This document shows positions 46,001 through 57,928 of a DNA stretch of 64,000 nucleotides, piece by piece; the first letter of the stretch is position 1, and each line of letters starts with the position of its first letter. The position numbers were made by a program, and so were the translations under genes. The stretch is from Saksenaea vasiformis B4078 (Eukaryota > Mucoromycota > Mucoromycetes > Mucorales > Saksenaeaceae), in contig JNDT01002262.1 in NCBI GenBank assembly GCA_000697055.1, forward strand, positions 1 to 64,000, written 5' to 3'. Below the pieces are notes generated by a model. It did not search any database. It saw nothing but the letters and a program-made list of their open reading frames with translations, and was not told where the DNA came from.

Positions 46001-47040
46001 TTATAACATCATAAATAGCCTTTAAGTGTTTGATGCAGTTGTTACATCAGCTGTTCTAAAACGGACGAGGGATTTTCATTAATACGACCTGATGTGATTT
46101 TCTTGTGCTTCTTCTTGAGAATTCACGGACGATTAGCCTGTTTAGGTCTCTTAAAGATGCTCTCAGGATATCTTTCGTACCTTCTAGCCACTTTTGTGCC
46201 GCATGACTTCTGATTCCAAATTTCTTTTTCTTTGCAGTAGCACCCAAACACTTCTGAAACCATAATTGAAGAATCCCACTTTGTCCTGATCTGTTCAGAG
46301 CGTACGAATATGTTTAGACAATGCTTCTCTCATAACAACGTCGATCACTTTCTTTATATCATCGGTGAGCGTGGCATCTGCGTCATTGTTTCTTCCAGGA
46401 GATATAGTCAAGCACTGTGTGTAAGAACTCGCTGTTTCAAAGGCATACTATTTCTCGTCAAACACCATAATCCATGGGTTCGTGTCTTCTATATTCCTCT
46501 ACAACAGCATCATTTCTACCCTTATGCAATAACTGAAATGCCTACTATTTAATTTACTTGTGTGGTTACACCGAAAAGGAGAAGTCCGTCGACAGAAACG
46601 CTGGTGCCGTTTATATAAACAAAAGATAGGTAGGCAAGGTTTGTACAACCAATCTTCCTGGAAACTCGGCATCTGATTTGTCAGCGTGCTGGCATGTATT
46701 TTCGTGTAAGCACCATTTCTATTCTTCGAAGCGGATGACATCGATTTCCACTAGGCACGACTTCACTTTCCGAAAAAACGGTAAAATACCGTGTGCATAA
46801 GTAAGTATGACCGGCGAAAGGAGAGAAGGTCGACGATCCTGTGCAATTGCTTGGCACTTGCTGCTGAAGGGTGTGCTTCAAAAAATCCCCGCATAGCCAA
46901 AACGGTTTCAGCTGACATCATCGGAAGTTGAAAACCATTTTGGGTGATCTTCACTTTTTCCATTTTCCCCTTCTCTTTCAGCTAACTCGGTATACCTTTG
47001 TATTTTCTTTTCTTTCCTTGCCACTCCTTTTTCGCTTAAC
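46001..47040. other. Intergenic, no firm gene
   Basis: Only short frames on both strands. The last 90 bases upstream of 47041 are strongly pyrimidine-rich (TTTTCTTTTCTTTCCTTGCC), consistent with the NCS-1 promoter and leader. Confidence 0.45.
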
Positions 47041-47875
47041 ATGGGTAAAGCGCAAAGTAAATTAAGTCCTGAAGAATTGAGTGATCTGCAGAAATGCACT
47101 TATTGTAAGTCATTACTATCGATTGTGAGAAACCTCGAGATTTATTATCCTCCATACCTTTCTGCCATCTAGTCGACAAAAAGGAACTGCAGCAATGGTA
47201 ATACTAGGCTTTGCCACAACTTAATTCATGTATGGGCTTTTTCGCAGGTATAAAGGCTTTCTAAAGGATTGCCCGTCCGGCCAGTTGGATAAGACCGAGT
47301 TCCAGAAGATCTATAAACAGTTCTTCCCGTTCGGCGACCCTTCACGGTTTGCAGACTATGTGTTCAACGTGTTTGACGGTGATAAAAACGGCACCATCGA
47401 TTTTAAGGAATTCATCTGTGCACTGTCAATAACAAGCCGAGGACGTATAGACGAGAAATTATTCTGTAAGGGCAAATCTCCGTCTTTTGAGATGCTAACG
47501 CTGTCTCGATAGGGGCATTTAAGGTGGATAGCCAGGAAGACATAGTTCCGAATTCGGAGTACTGACATTGACTGTAGTTGTACGATATTGATAACGACGG
47601 ATTTATAACGTACGACGAAATGCTACACATCGTTGATGCGATCTACAAAATGGTCGGCAGCATGGTGAAATTACCGCCAGATGAAGACACACCAGAAAAG
47701 CGGGTGGCAAAGATTTTTGATCTCATGGATACAGTAAGTTTTTGTTGTCGAAAACGTTTTATTTACTTGGTACAAGGATAAGGATGGCCGACTGAGTATG
47801 GACGAATTCAAAGAAGGAAGTAAAAAGGATCCTACCATTGTTCAAGCACTTAATCTGTATGATGGGCTGGTCTAA
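47041..47875 (+). CDS. NCS1: NCS-1/frequenin calcium sensor
   Basis: Myristoylated EF-hand protein that activates phosphatidylinositol 4-kinase. Exons 47041-47104, 47173-47197, 47248-47465, 47513-47523 (11 bases), 47578-47733 and 47777-47875 give exactly 190 residues, the family length. The start MGKAQSK is an N-myristoylation signal. Diagnostic segments are [40 protein letters not shown] and, at the end, [12 protein letters not shown]. The first EF-hand is degenerate (CPSG), as in all frequenins. Loops [24 protein letters not shown] and [12 protein letters not shown] look able to bind calcium; the last is completed across the final intron. The 11-base exon supplies W-A-F-K. Confidence 0.95.
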
Positions 47876-49617
47876 GAATCATTGTAATTCTATTCTTTCC
47901 CCTTTCCTATCTTGAAAAGTTGTCAACCAGCAATAAATCCCGGTTTTCAGAAGCGGAATGGAAAATTTCTATATTCAGTAACATGGCTATTTACCGAACA
48001 ACTAAAAAAGTTCATGGAACGCGAGCAAAGTTCTGTTGTATCCAAGAAAACTCAGTGCATGAACCGTACCTATGCGCGATGGCAATTCCTATACTATTTC
48101 TGTGTTTATGCTACTGTCATGGTAACAGCAATGGGAATTGCATCACGCGGCGACGGATTTATCAGAGCTTTACTATTTATTGAACCACGACTTACGCTAT
48201 TCTAAGCAAACTTTAAGTATAAATTTACTTACATGAAACTCGATCCCCCCATAGGCGCAAAAATTATAAAAAACCATTCAGTGCTGTCGATGACACTTTG
48301 CTATTTCACTTAACATTGGTGTAATCCCAGTGCGTGGGCTGGGAACAGCGGAGCTTCCCATCCGGGTTGCCACACGGTATGGAGTACACGTCTTAAAATC
48401 AACAACATGAAGTTGGTAAAGAATGAAAGAGCCGCCAAGTGCTACATGTTGAAAAAAAAAAAAGATGCCTACGAAAGTTACTCGTTTAATACAAAGTTAA
48501 CGACTTATACTGTATCTCGATCCAGAGCACACGCATTCTGTTAACATGGTCTTACTTGTGCGGAATGAATTTAATGATAACGACCATCGAAAGAACCATA
48601 GCACTTACGAAAGTGGAAAAAAAAGAAAAAAAGAAGAGCAGCCTGACATGCAAAGAAGGAATAGCACAGCGGCTGTGCCGTGCAGAATAAAGTTAGCACT
48701 GATGAACATTGGAAGGGCTGCGGCGTTTACAAAATAAGAAATTAGTAACAAGAGAAAAGAATAACAGGAGGGCCACAAGACAGAGCTCACCTCAATCAGC
48801 TCAATCTATCAATCATATGGCTACTCTGTATTAATGAATTACCGCAGTAGTTTGTACCGAAGAAAACAGACAAAAGGAATAAGCAAAACGTGAAAAGAAA
48901 GAAATGTAAGGGAACTGACTGAATCTTTCGTCCGCTGCCTAGCCAGTGCAGTGCCATTCCAGCACAAAACCGCAGTATATCCTTGAATTCACTCATCACA
49001 TTAGAGCCACCACATCGTGAAGCGATCTTCTGGTGTCGCATAAGCCCTGTCACAGCCATGGCAGTAGGCTAACGACTTGTGGTCATTTAAGTCGGGGCGC
49101 AGCAAGGAGTCTGATTGTCCCACCCACCAACGCCTCTCTGAACTACCAGTCGCTTTTTTGCGACATAGCTCGCGTAGTTATTTGTTTTACATTTTATTTT
49201 TGAAACTTTCGAACAATAAAGAAGAATGGCAACGCAATGAAGCCCGGTGCTGTGCGTCGAATGGCGCGTTCAAGTTGTCACTCCACGGTCTTGTCTGCGA
49301 CGGGGCATAATATGAAGTAGGACCGGATATGCTTCTGTAAATGTAAGGTTTCTGATTGGAGGACGCTTGTCCACCTGGCTGGAGAGCCCAACCAAAATTG
49401 AACCCATGCAAATCAGCTCTCGTTAAAGCGCTTCAAAAAGATACGACAAAGCACCAGTGTAACGGATAAATGTAGTAAGACTACCTTAGCGGTAGTTGCT
49501 GTGGAGACTCAGCGTCTGTTCTCAGACATGCTTAGCAACGATGGTCAGGAAACATCAACCACTAGTGGAAACCGCTTTGTCCATGACAACATGGTGTATG
49601 GATAATAGTGAAGTATC
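47876..49617. other. Intergenic, no gene seen
   Basis: NCS-1 3' region and AT-rich DNA. The longest frames (97 codons at 47912-48205, 87 codons at 48796-49059) lack known motifs. No repeat ends were recognised. Confidence 0.45.
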
Positions 49618-50272
49618 CTACCTTTTTTTATCATTCTCGTAAATTCTAATGTCTCCTTTGCGCGGTACCGTGTCCTGGATCCGCTGTTTTCCGTACAATC
49701 CAGCTGTTCTGAAATAGTCGACGTCTACACCGTATGCGCTTCGGTACATAGATCCAACATCGTTCTGTGTCACTGCAACTCCTTGATCTGCCGCTTTTCT
49801 GTACAATTCACGCAGGTTGGAGTAGCCTCTGTCAACCGCGAGCTTAAATCGGTACATGAGGTCAAGACTGTATTGTGCACCTGCATTGCCGAGATTGCTC
49901 GCACTCTCACAACATCTAATTGTCTTTTTACACCCTTCAATTGCTTCTTCTTTGTCTCTCTTCAAGCCTTCTCTCCAATAATACACAGGCCTGATATGGA
50001 CTCATTAGGTGTGCTACCCGTTGGATGTTTAGGCGTCTCCTTAGCTCTCCCCAGGAATATGTAAGAAACAGTGTATTCGGCTTCGTTGTTTGAAATAGAA
50101 AGCGGATTACGTTGATGGACGCGACAGCCAATTTCGGAAACGACGTTGTACACAAACATTCTGGAAGGAAAATGCGGAAGCTGTCCTCAACAAGTAACTC
50201 GTCATGAATCTGTCCGTGTTGATGATCTTTTATAACTATATTCCGGGAACGTTTCGTTACAAAAATAGTCAT
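49618..50272 (-). pseudogene. Sel1-repeat protein, probably truncated or broken
   Basis: The minus-strand frame 49986-49618 has Sel1-type helices: NLGNAGAQYSLDLMYRFKLA, VDRGYSNLRELYRKAADQGV and TQNDVGSMYRSAYGVD. The frame upstream (50272-49937, starting MTIFVTKRSRNIVIKDHQHG) looks like the N-terminal region of the same protein but overlaps in another frame. I found no intron that joins them. Sel1 proteins usually have many repeats and act as adaptors. Only about three repeat halves remain, and the end (GDIRIYENDKKR) is abrupt. Confidence 0.45.
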
Positions 50273-51726
50273 GGATAAGTCTTAGCGTACTTTGCTTTCT
50301 TGTTCAATTTCTATTGCAGAACACTCAGTAGTACGTTCATGAAAATGGATGTCGCTGTACACCTTTTGGCGACGATATCACATGTAAAAATGAGTCAACG
50401 TTTTGATCGTGTTAGATAAGAATAGAGAAAAAAATACGTGCATCTAGTTACATTTGAAGTGTAATCCGCTTTCCTTGTTGTTGCAATTCATTGAAACCGG
50501 AGAAGTTAAGGGTCATATGTACCGTCCATTTATAGACTTCGCGTTCGGAACAGCGCCGTCTAAATCCCTACAAGGTTTATGCCAAGCAGGTGCCTAATGC
50601 TAAACACAAAGCTAAGGTCGTACATAGATTTTAACAGTGTTTTGGAGCGGACAACAGCTACATCTGGCTGGAAGGTCCACAACCAACTGATCTGCTTTTA
50701 CGGAAGTCTATTACTCGTTCTGTCATAGTTACTACCACATTCTTAGAGGAGGTGACAAAAGTGATGGAAGTGGACAATATCTTTCCCATAAGTAATATAC
50801 TATGGATTGCAATAGCTATAGTCGAGATAACGTAAGGGCACATCAGCACAGGTTCCAAAAACAAGAGTCTTTTGGAACCATCGGTACCACACAGAGCATA
50901 TTACCTCAAAGCCTATTCTAAACTTTTGTTTATTCCAAGGCACTCTATTTAACTTCAGGCTAGGACGTCAGTTATAGTGCGTAACAGTAGGATGGATACA
51001 GCGATAGCTCGTAAGGGAATTCTGTTTTACAGGGTGGCTCCTATGATTTTGGTCCATTTGACACTATTCGAGTTAATTTGAGATGCATCCTGCGCTTTAA
51101 GGCGTTCCATTTGCTAACCAAGAATTATTTTTGTGCTGCTCGAACGAATTTTGGGTCCACGGGAGAGACCAAGTTCATGCAAGTTGACTGATCTTCGGAC
51201 GAAAAATTGACGTACCAGCGACCGCGTATTCAATTCTTCTTTAGCATAAATTAGGACTCTTTAGGGACGTAAGGTTTATTTACAGTAGAGCAGAGACAAT
51301 TCAATAACAGCTTGTATGATGTCTGTGATCCATCATTGTGTAGCACCTATGGTTCTGAAGAAAATTGAGCTCTTGTTTCGCGTTTTTTGCCTCTGTACAG
51401 TTGGGTTTCGAGATGTCACGCTTTTGGGTTGTAGTTTTTCAACTATCGTCAAGTGTTTGCAAACTAGAACCAGCTACTTTCACCACTATGCGGCACTATT
51501 GGGGTGATATGTTTGTCACATCTGACAACAGCGGCTTCGGGGTGCCCGTAGTCAAAATTTGTGCACCTAAATCGAATTTACTATCATTTTGACGTCACCT
51601 GTGGATGGGGTAACTCAAAATTGCAGTCCCGGCGTAGGTTTTGTTTTCTCTCGAATACGGGCAAGGCAAGCCTTTTTTTCTTTACTCTACCTTCTATTGC
51701 CCCTCTACCCCCCCACTCCATCTATT
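50273..51726. other. Intergenic, no gene seen
   Basis: AT-rich DNA with chance frames only. The last 60 bases before 51727 are pyrimidine-rich (TACCTTCTATTGCCCCTCTA), consistent with the NDUFS1 leader. Confidence 0.45.
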
Positions 51727-54282
51727 ATGTTGCGCGTCATCAACAAGAGCGGTGTCGTGCGTAGAGCGCCAGCCATTCTTAATGCTACCGGAGGTACGAA
51801 ATTTTCACAATCACGCACATGGTCGACCCGGCGTTTGCATTCAGTGCAACGTGACAAACGAAAATTATCGCCGCAGACCATAATTCCATCAACGACTTAG
51901 ATATGCTTATTATTCTACGTTATTTTCCTTTCTATTTCAGTACGTGCTTTCTCTGCCACCTCTAGCAAAAAGGAAGAAGTGGAAGTCTTCATCGATGGCA
52001 AGTCCGTGATGATTGAACAAGGCTCGGCCTTGATTCAAGCTTGCGAAAAGGCCGGTGTTGATGTAAGTGGAATGGTGGAATGTTGCTAGGTGTAGAAGTT
52101 GACGCGACTTTTGCACTAGATTCCTCGCTTCTGTTATCACGGTTCGTATTCTCTAAAAAAAAAATTGTGAAGCCTTAACACGTAGGATAGAACGTCTCTC
52201 TGTCGCTGGTAACTGTCGTATGTGTCTTGTGGAGGTGGAACGAGCACCTAAGCCCGTTGCTTCTTGTGCATACCCTGTTATGCCCGGTATGAAAGTTAAA
52301 ACCAACACGCCTATGGTGCATAAGGCTCGTGAAGGTGTGATGGAGTTCTTGTTGTATAACCATCCATTGGATTGTCCCATTTGTGATCAGGGTGGTGAAT
52401 GTGATCTCCAGGATCAGAGTATGCGTTACGGCAGCGACCGTGGTCGATTCCACGAACCTCGCGGCAAACGTGCCGTTGAGGACAAAAACTTCGGTCCCCT
52501 CATCAAAACAGAAATGACCCGTTGTATTCAGTGCACGCGTTGTGTCCGTTTTGCAAACGAAGTTGCTGGAGCTCCTGAATTGGGAACTAGTGGCAGAGGC
52601 AATGACATGCAGATCAGCACTTACATCGAAAAGACGATCGATTCTGAAATGTCCGGCAACGTTATCGACCTGTGCCCTGTTGGTGCTTTGACATCAAAGC
52701 CCTACCAGATGACAGCTAGACCTTGGGAATTGAAGAAGTATGAAACCATTGACGTTTCTGACGCCATTGTGAGTGAGATAATATTGGTGCATTTGGCGCA
52801 AGAGGGTTGACCAAGTTCTATAGGGTAGCAACATTCGTCTTGACACACGTGGTGTTGAGGTGATGCGTATCCTTCCCCGTTTGAACGACGAGATCAACGA
52901 AGAATGGATCTCTGACAAGACACGTTTCTTCTATGACGGTTTGAAGGTTCAACGTTTGACGACCCCATTGATGCGCCAGGGTGACCGATTCGTCCCTGTG
53001 TCATGGGAGAACGCCCTGCACACCGTCAGCGATGAACTCGCTAAGGCCAAGGGCAACAGCGCCAAGGCTATCGCAGGTCACCTCGCTGATGCTGAATCCA
53101 TGGTTGCTTTGAAGGATCTTTTCAACCGTATTGGTTCCGAGAATCTGGCGATCGATGCTCCCAATGGTTCCAAGCCACTCAGCATCAACCACGATTTCCG
53201 ATCCAACTACAGCTTCAACTCGACCATCGCTGGTGCTGAAGAGGCCGACGTTGTTCTTTTCGTCGGCTCCAACCCACGTCACGAGGCCCCTATTTTGAAC
53301 ACACGCTTCCGCAAGGCATATCTGCATAACGGCCAAGACTTTGGTTTGATTGGTGAAGCCTGCGACTTGACTTATGACTATGAACACATTGGTCAGGACT
53401 CCAAGTCGATTGAAGCTCTTTTGGATGGTTCGCATCCATTCGCCAAGCGACTTGCTGAAGCCAAGAAGCCCTTGATTGTTGTTGGTTCGGGCGTAGTCGA
53501 GAATGCTAAGGATAGCGAATATGTTCTCTCCAAGATTGCTGAATTGGCCGAGAAGCACAAGAACACCGTATTCCAGGAAGGCTGGAACGGTTTCAATGTC
53601 TTGCAACGCGTAAGTCCTTTTTTTTAGCCTTCATGTAGCGTAGTGTACTCACCAGAAGCGTTAGGCTGCAAGCCGAACCGCTGCCTACGAAATTGGCTTC
53701 GTTCCCACTTCGAAGGAAGCTGCATCCACGCCTGCTAAGTTCTTGTATCTTTTGAATGCTGATGAGATCAGCTCTGCTGATATCCCTAAGGATGCTTTCG
53801 TCGTGTACCAAGGCCACCACGGTGATGTGGGTGCTCAGTACGCTGACATCATTCTTCCTGGTGCTGCCTTCACCGAGAAGAACGCCACCTACGTGAACAC
53901 CGAAGGTCGCACACAGATCACTCGTGCTGGTGTCAACCCTCCTGCCGCTGCCCGTGAGGACTGGAAGATCATCCGTGCCTTGTCTGAAGTTTCGGGCAAC
54001 ACCCTGCCATATGATGACCTTCCTGCTGTGCGCACGCGTCTTTCTGAAATCAGCCCTGCTCTCACCCGCTATGATGTGATCGAAACACCTTCCACTGCCC
54101 AGCTTGGCCTTTCGTCGCTCCGCAAGGCCAACGCACAAAGCACTGGTGAAGTGCTGTCATCCGTTATCAAGAACTTCTACCGAACGGACCCCATCTCCCG
54201 TGCATCGAGCACCATGGCCAAGTGCACGAAGGTGTGGGTGCAAGGCAAGGAAGCAGATGAGCTTGAACAGGCTACAGCCTAG
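51727..54282 (+). CDS. NDUFS1: NADH:ubiquinone oxidoreductase 75-kDa subunit
   Basis: Largest complex I subunit. It carries Fe-S clusters N1b, N4 and N5 of the mitochondrial electron path. Exons 51727-51793, 51941-52062, 52120-52141 (22 bases), 52191-52768, 52824-53609 and 53665-54282 give 730 residues. The N-terminus ([20 protein letters not shown], then RAFSATSSK) is a mitochondrial presequence. The mature part begins with the ferredoxin-like domain [20 protein letters not shown]. Cluster ligands seen are [13 protein letters not shown] and CAYP, then the N5/N4 region [18 protein letters not shown] and [14 protein letters not shown] with [10 protein letters not shown]. The molybdopterin-like fold follows ([52 protein letters not shown]). 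There are no interruptions, and codon use is biased as for a highly expressed gene. Confidence 0.97.
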
Positions 54283-54700
54283 AAAACGACAAAACCTACT
54301 AGGATAGAATTCCGTGTTCCTAGCCCTTTCGCTCTCATTTAGATCACCCAAAAGAAATTTGTATAAAAATGAAACATGACACACAAGAAGCTGTAGGGTG
54401 TTAAAAAGATACAGTTGCATACGTCGTTACACGAGGAGTTCCTCTTGGGAACAAGAAATAAGCATGTTTGAGGATTTATACCCAGTGAATAGATGGGGGC
54501 CAAGCTATTGGCGAGGATCTCATGTACGTATTAGGTTCAAAGCGCTGCAGCACCCATCGTTACGCAAACTCACGGTTAGGGTTTTCGCATAAAAAGGAAA
54601 AGCCCTTCCGTGTGCGCATTTAGCCGGTTCTATTTACAAAATAGTGCGCTATGTCAAATCGCTCTCTCCTAAGATTGATTGTTCAATCAACGTTCGCTAG

Positions 54701-54708
54701 TATATAAA
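54701..54708 (+). promoter_or_regulatory. TATA box of the C2H2 gene
   Basis: TATATAAA, 82 bases upstream of the start codon at 54783, followed by a pyrimidine-rich leader (TTTTTTTTCTTTCTCTCTTC). Good match to a TATA element at a plausible distance. Confidence 0.65.
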
Positions 54709-54782
54709 GATGGGCGCAACGATAACAATACGTCTTAACGAGCTCACTTTTTTTTCTTTCTCTCTTCTGGTCTTCTGACACA

Positions 54783-55211
54783 ATGACGACACCTGCTTAT
54801 CCGTTGGTATCCTTTCTCGCCAATCAGCAAGGCTGGAACTATCTGGAGCACAAGCAATCATGGGAAGCAGACGATTTTCCGTGTGGGAGCATAGCAACAG
54901 GACACTATCCAAATGATCTTGGGGACAATTTACAACGGCAGATATTCTGCATGGAGAAAGAGAGTACACAATGTCAAGAACGGCCATTCCCTTGTCATGT
55001 CTGCAGACGTGCCTTTGCACGCAAGCACGATTTACAACGCCACATCCGCATTCATACTGGAGACAAGCCCTATTCCTGTCCTAGTTGCAGTAAGAGGTTC
55101 TCCCGAACAGATGGATTGAACCGTCATCTGAGGTTGGAAGATAAATGTCGCACGAGTCCCGAGGTCGAAGCGTTAAAAGCAAATGGGACAAGACGCCGCA
55201 GGATGGTATAA
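54783..55211 (+). CDS. C2H2 zinc-finger transcription factor, short
   Basis: A 142-residue single-exon protein. After an unstructured N-terminal part (LVSFLANQQGWNYLEHKQSW) come two adjacent fingers: PCHVCRRAFARKHDLQRHIR (then IHTGDKP, a standard linker) and SCPSCSKRFSRTDGLNRHLR followed by LEDKC. The second finger therefore ends with Cys instead of the last His (C2HC form). Finger helices RKHDLQRH and RTDGLNRH resemble Crz1/Azf1-type fungal regulators, but no orthologue can be assigned. The basic end (GTRRRRMV) may act as a nuclear signal. A TATA box lies 82 bases upstream. Confidence 0.85.
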   Translation: MTTPAYPLVSFLANQQGWNYLEHKQSWEADDFPCGSIATGHYPNDLGDNLQRQIFCMEKESTQCQERPFPCHVCRRAFARKHDLQRHIRIHTGDKPYSCPSCSKRFSRTDGLNRHLRLEDKCRTSPEVEALKANGTRRRRMV

Positions 55212-57781
55212 ACGTCTCATGCAGTTTTGCTTTGTATTTTTTTATATATTATTACCGAATGTACATGAAAATAAAATGGGAAAAAGGAACAACCGTTTAT
55301 TGAAATATGTTTTACGTTGCTCTTCACAGGTGTTGCGTCCAGAAAAGCCCAGTTTAGCGCTGGGAAAGAAAAAGAAACCTATAATAATACCGCTCCTCCA
55401 CATATCGAGTATTGCAGAAGATTATCTTACATGAACTTAGTCTTCTCATAAACTAACAACATTTACTGGAGCAGCATAAAATGTTTGCAGGAAATGCCAA
55501 GTCATCTTAAACAGACGCAGAATTTACATGCGAGATCTAGCAAATTTGGATCTCGCCTTGAGGTTCTTTTGGCAAGACTTCATATCACCGGAGGGAAAGC
55601 GAAATACTATGATGTTCCTTGGAGGAATTGGTGACATATTCAATTACTGCACCAAATATTTGATACAACTTCGGAATTAAGCAGATTTAAATTCTGATTC
55701 TCTGGAATAAGTAACGATGCATAACTATAGGTGAAGGTGTCGTCCTTTTAGGTAAGTGCAAAAAGGAATCCCTTTTTCTATTACTTTGGGAAGGTTATCG
55801 GCATAATAAGAGTTGGCTTGATGGCGTTCAGGGTCTGGCCAACCAACGGCCGTTTCTCTACGCGATCGGATACACAAGGTTCGAAAACTGCTTCATCTTC
55901 CCTAAATGTGTAACGGGCTATTCATCCTTCCCGGATGCCTTTTTGGTTAGATTCGTAGAAAGTTACTTGTTCTCCAATAAGACGGTATTTCCGCATGGAA
56001 GCAAAGCGAGTTGCATAAACTTTTGGCGCCACCAAAACAAATGAATTTCGTGCTCACACGTCAATCGACTGGTTTTCACGCCGTCAACCCAATTCTCGGT
56101 ACCTGTTTACTCAGAATTTCTACGGGACTTTCCCAACCATCAAATCTGTCAAAGCTGCGATATATTTCTAGTTCTATTTGTTTAGGCTCAGAGAGAGAGA
56201 GAGAGAACTTGTTCTCGTGCATGTCAACAAAAAGAAAGAGGGTCAGCGGAGGATATTATCTGTTTGAGTCAAAAGATCAGACAAATGGGATATTTAAGCG
56301 TTTCGTTTATCAAGCATCGGATATTTGTGGGAGGAATGAAAAGCATCACAAAAGATTTATTCAAATATTTTGTGCTGATAAATAAAAAAAAAAAAATGTT
56401 CATCTACCCGTGCGGATTAATTTGGGATTTTTTACACAGCCATCGATGGCCGTATGTAGACTGCGATTTTGATTTTGGAACCGTTTTTTAGTCTTTGCTA
56501 GTGCTAGTATCAAGCACGCAGATGTCTTCTTAACGTTCTGTCTATTCTTAGAGCGCGTGACCTCTATCCTGCAATATATTTACTACGTATGCTTCTTACT
56601 ATCAGAGAAGTATAAAAAGTATCGTCTATTCTATACAACTCTTTGTTTTATGTCCTACCAGAAGTAACCACTGGAATGCATCACTACGAGTCCCGTACCG
56701 GGATCTTTCTCGTTACCCTGGGCATTTGACTAGTTTATCCTTCTTCTATTTGTAAACAAACATACATTAAGTTTATGACTTGGCTTGCATCCATATTTGC
56801 ACTCCAAAGAATCGTAACTTATTTTGTTTTCACGAATTCGAAAGAAGGAATAAGGAACGACAGTAGCCTAGACGACGGCTAGACGAAATTCTCGAATAAG
56901 TTCCAAACTCCTGTCGAGATAGAAAGGAAATAATGCAACCTCTATTTGATTAAACCATTCCTACGCTACTGCAAATATATTCTGCGTCCTGCAAAGAGCC
57001 AATGCGCGCTAATGAAAGGATAAAGTACATGGTCATTAGAGGGCCGACTTTTTCATCAGAGGACCTGATAACTTGTGGGGATTTTGTCCTCCAATGGACC
57101 GAATATTTATCCGAGTAGCGCGAAAAAGAATCCGTAATTAGTAAATAGAATGATGCCTGGATATCATCTTAACTATACTCTCCCCAAAGTGCACTTCAAT
57201 CCCATGCTGGAAACGAGTTATCGGTGTGTGGAAGGGACTGGCTTATAGAAGGCAACGCGCTGGATGAGAATTGAAGCGAGCCAGTATTTAGCCAGCTGTG
57301 ATGTGCAACGCACAAAGAGTAAGAGGACTTGTCAATTTAATTTGTACTTAACAGGCAGCAACTTATAGCTAGAACGGTTAGGGGCGGAGGTCAGGCGGTT
57401 TAGGAAAAAAAAAAAAAAAGGATCGAGAATACATGGAGGAAGGATATGCAAAATCGACAATCAAGGCGATAGATCATGCATGCTTATGTGTACCTACTAT
57501 ATCCGTTACCTGAGACACACAGTTTACGTCGGAATAACGGAATTTGTCTCTTACGCGAATGCGTCACGGAATAATACGACAGTTAAGCCATAGTATTGCA
57601 AGGTCTATTTAGAGACAATGCCGGGTTTTTATACAGAAACGCAGGATTGCACGAAAATTCGGGCTTGTGCCACTTGTACCCTTTTTCCCAAGAGCAATTT
57701 CTGACATAAGCCAGTTTCTGGGATTCGCTGCATGCGCACCAGGAGCGCACTAAATTGACAGCAGTTTTAAGGAATTCTCTG
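55212..57781. other. Gene-poor stretch
   Basis: No gene recognised over 2.5 kb. A 124-codon plus frame at 56011-56385 contains an AGAG microsatellite (56195-56209) and no domain. The DNA is AT-rich with scattered A-runs. It may hold old, unrecognisable repeats. Confidence 0.45.
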
Positions 57782-57784
57782 CAT

Positions 57785-57925
57785 CACTATGGAAAATGGG
57801 TTCCTGATTGACTACTTTTCCTTAAGAGAAAAATAGCCCGTCAGGGTCCCGTACTACCTCAGTTCTCGATAGACTGCTTCTTTGTTAAGGAAAAATAGTC
57901 AAGCAGGAACCCATTTTCCATAGTG
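57785..57925. mobile_element. CACTA-like MITE with perfect 3-bp target duplication
   Basis: A 141-base element starting CACTATGGAAAATGGGTTCC and ending in the inverted copy. The arms match over about 41 bases with two differences. The flanking triplets are both CAT (57782-57784 and 57926-57928), the 3-bp duplication expected of CACTA elements. The first eight bases, CACTATGG, equal the left end of the 4.4 kb CACTA transposon at 36799. No coding capacity. Confidence 0.8.
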
Positions 57926-57928
57926 CAT

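Noticed and set aside
48296..48380. GC-rich hairpin-like region considered as an RNA gene
   Set aside because: No tRNA A/B boxes or 5S-like internal promoter could be matched.
53001..53606. 201-codon minus-strand frame, and a 181-codon one at 53593-54138
   Set aside because: Both are antisense shadows of NDUFS1 exons with biased codon use; no domains.
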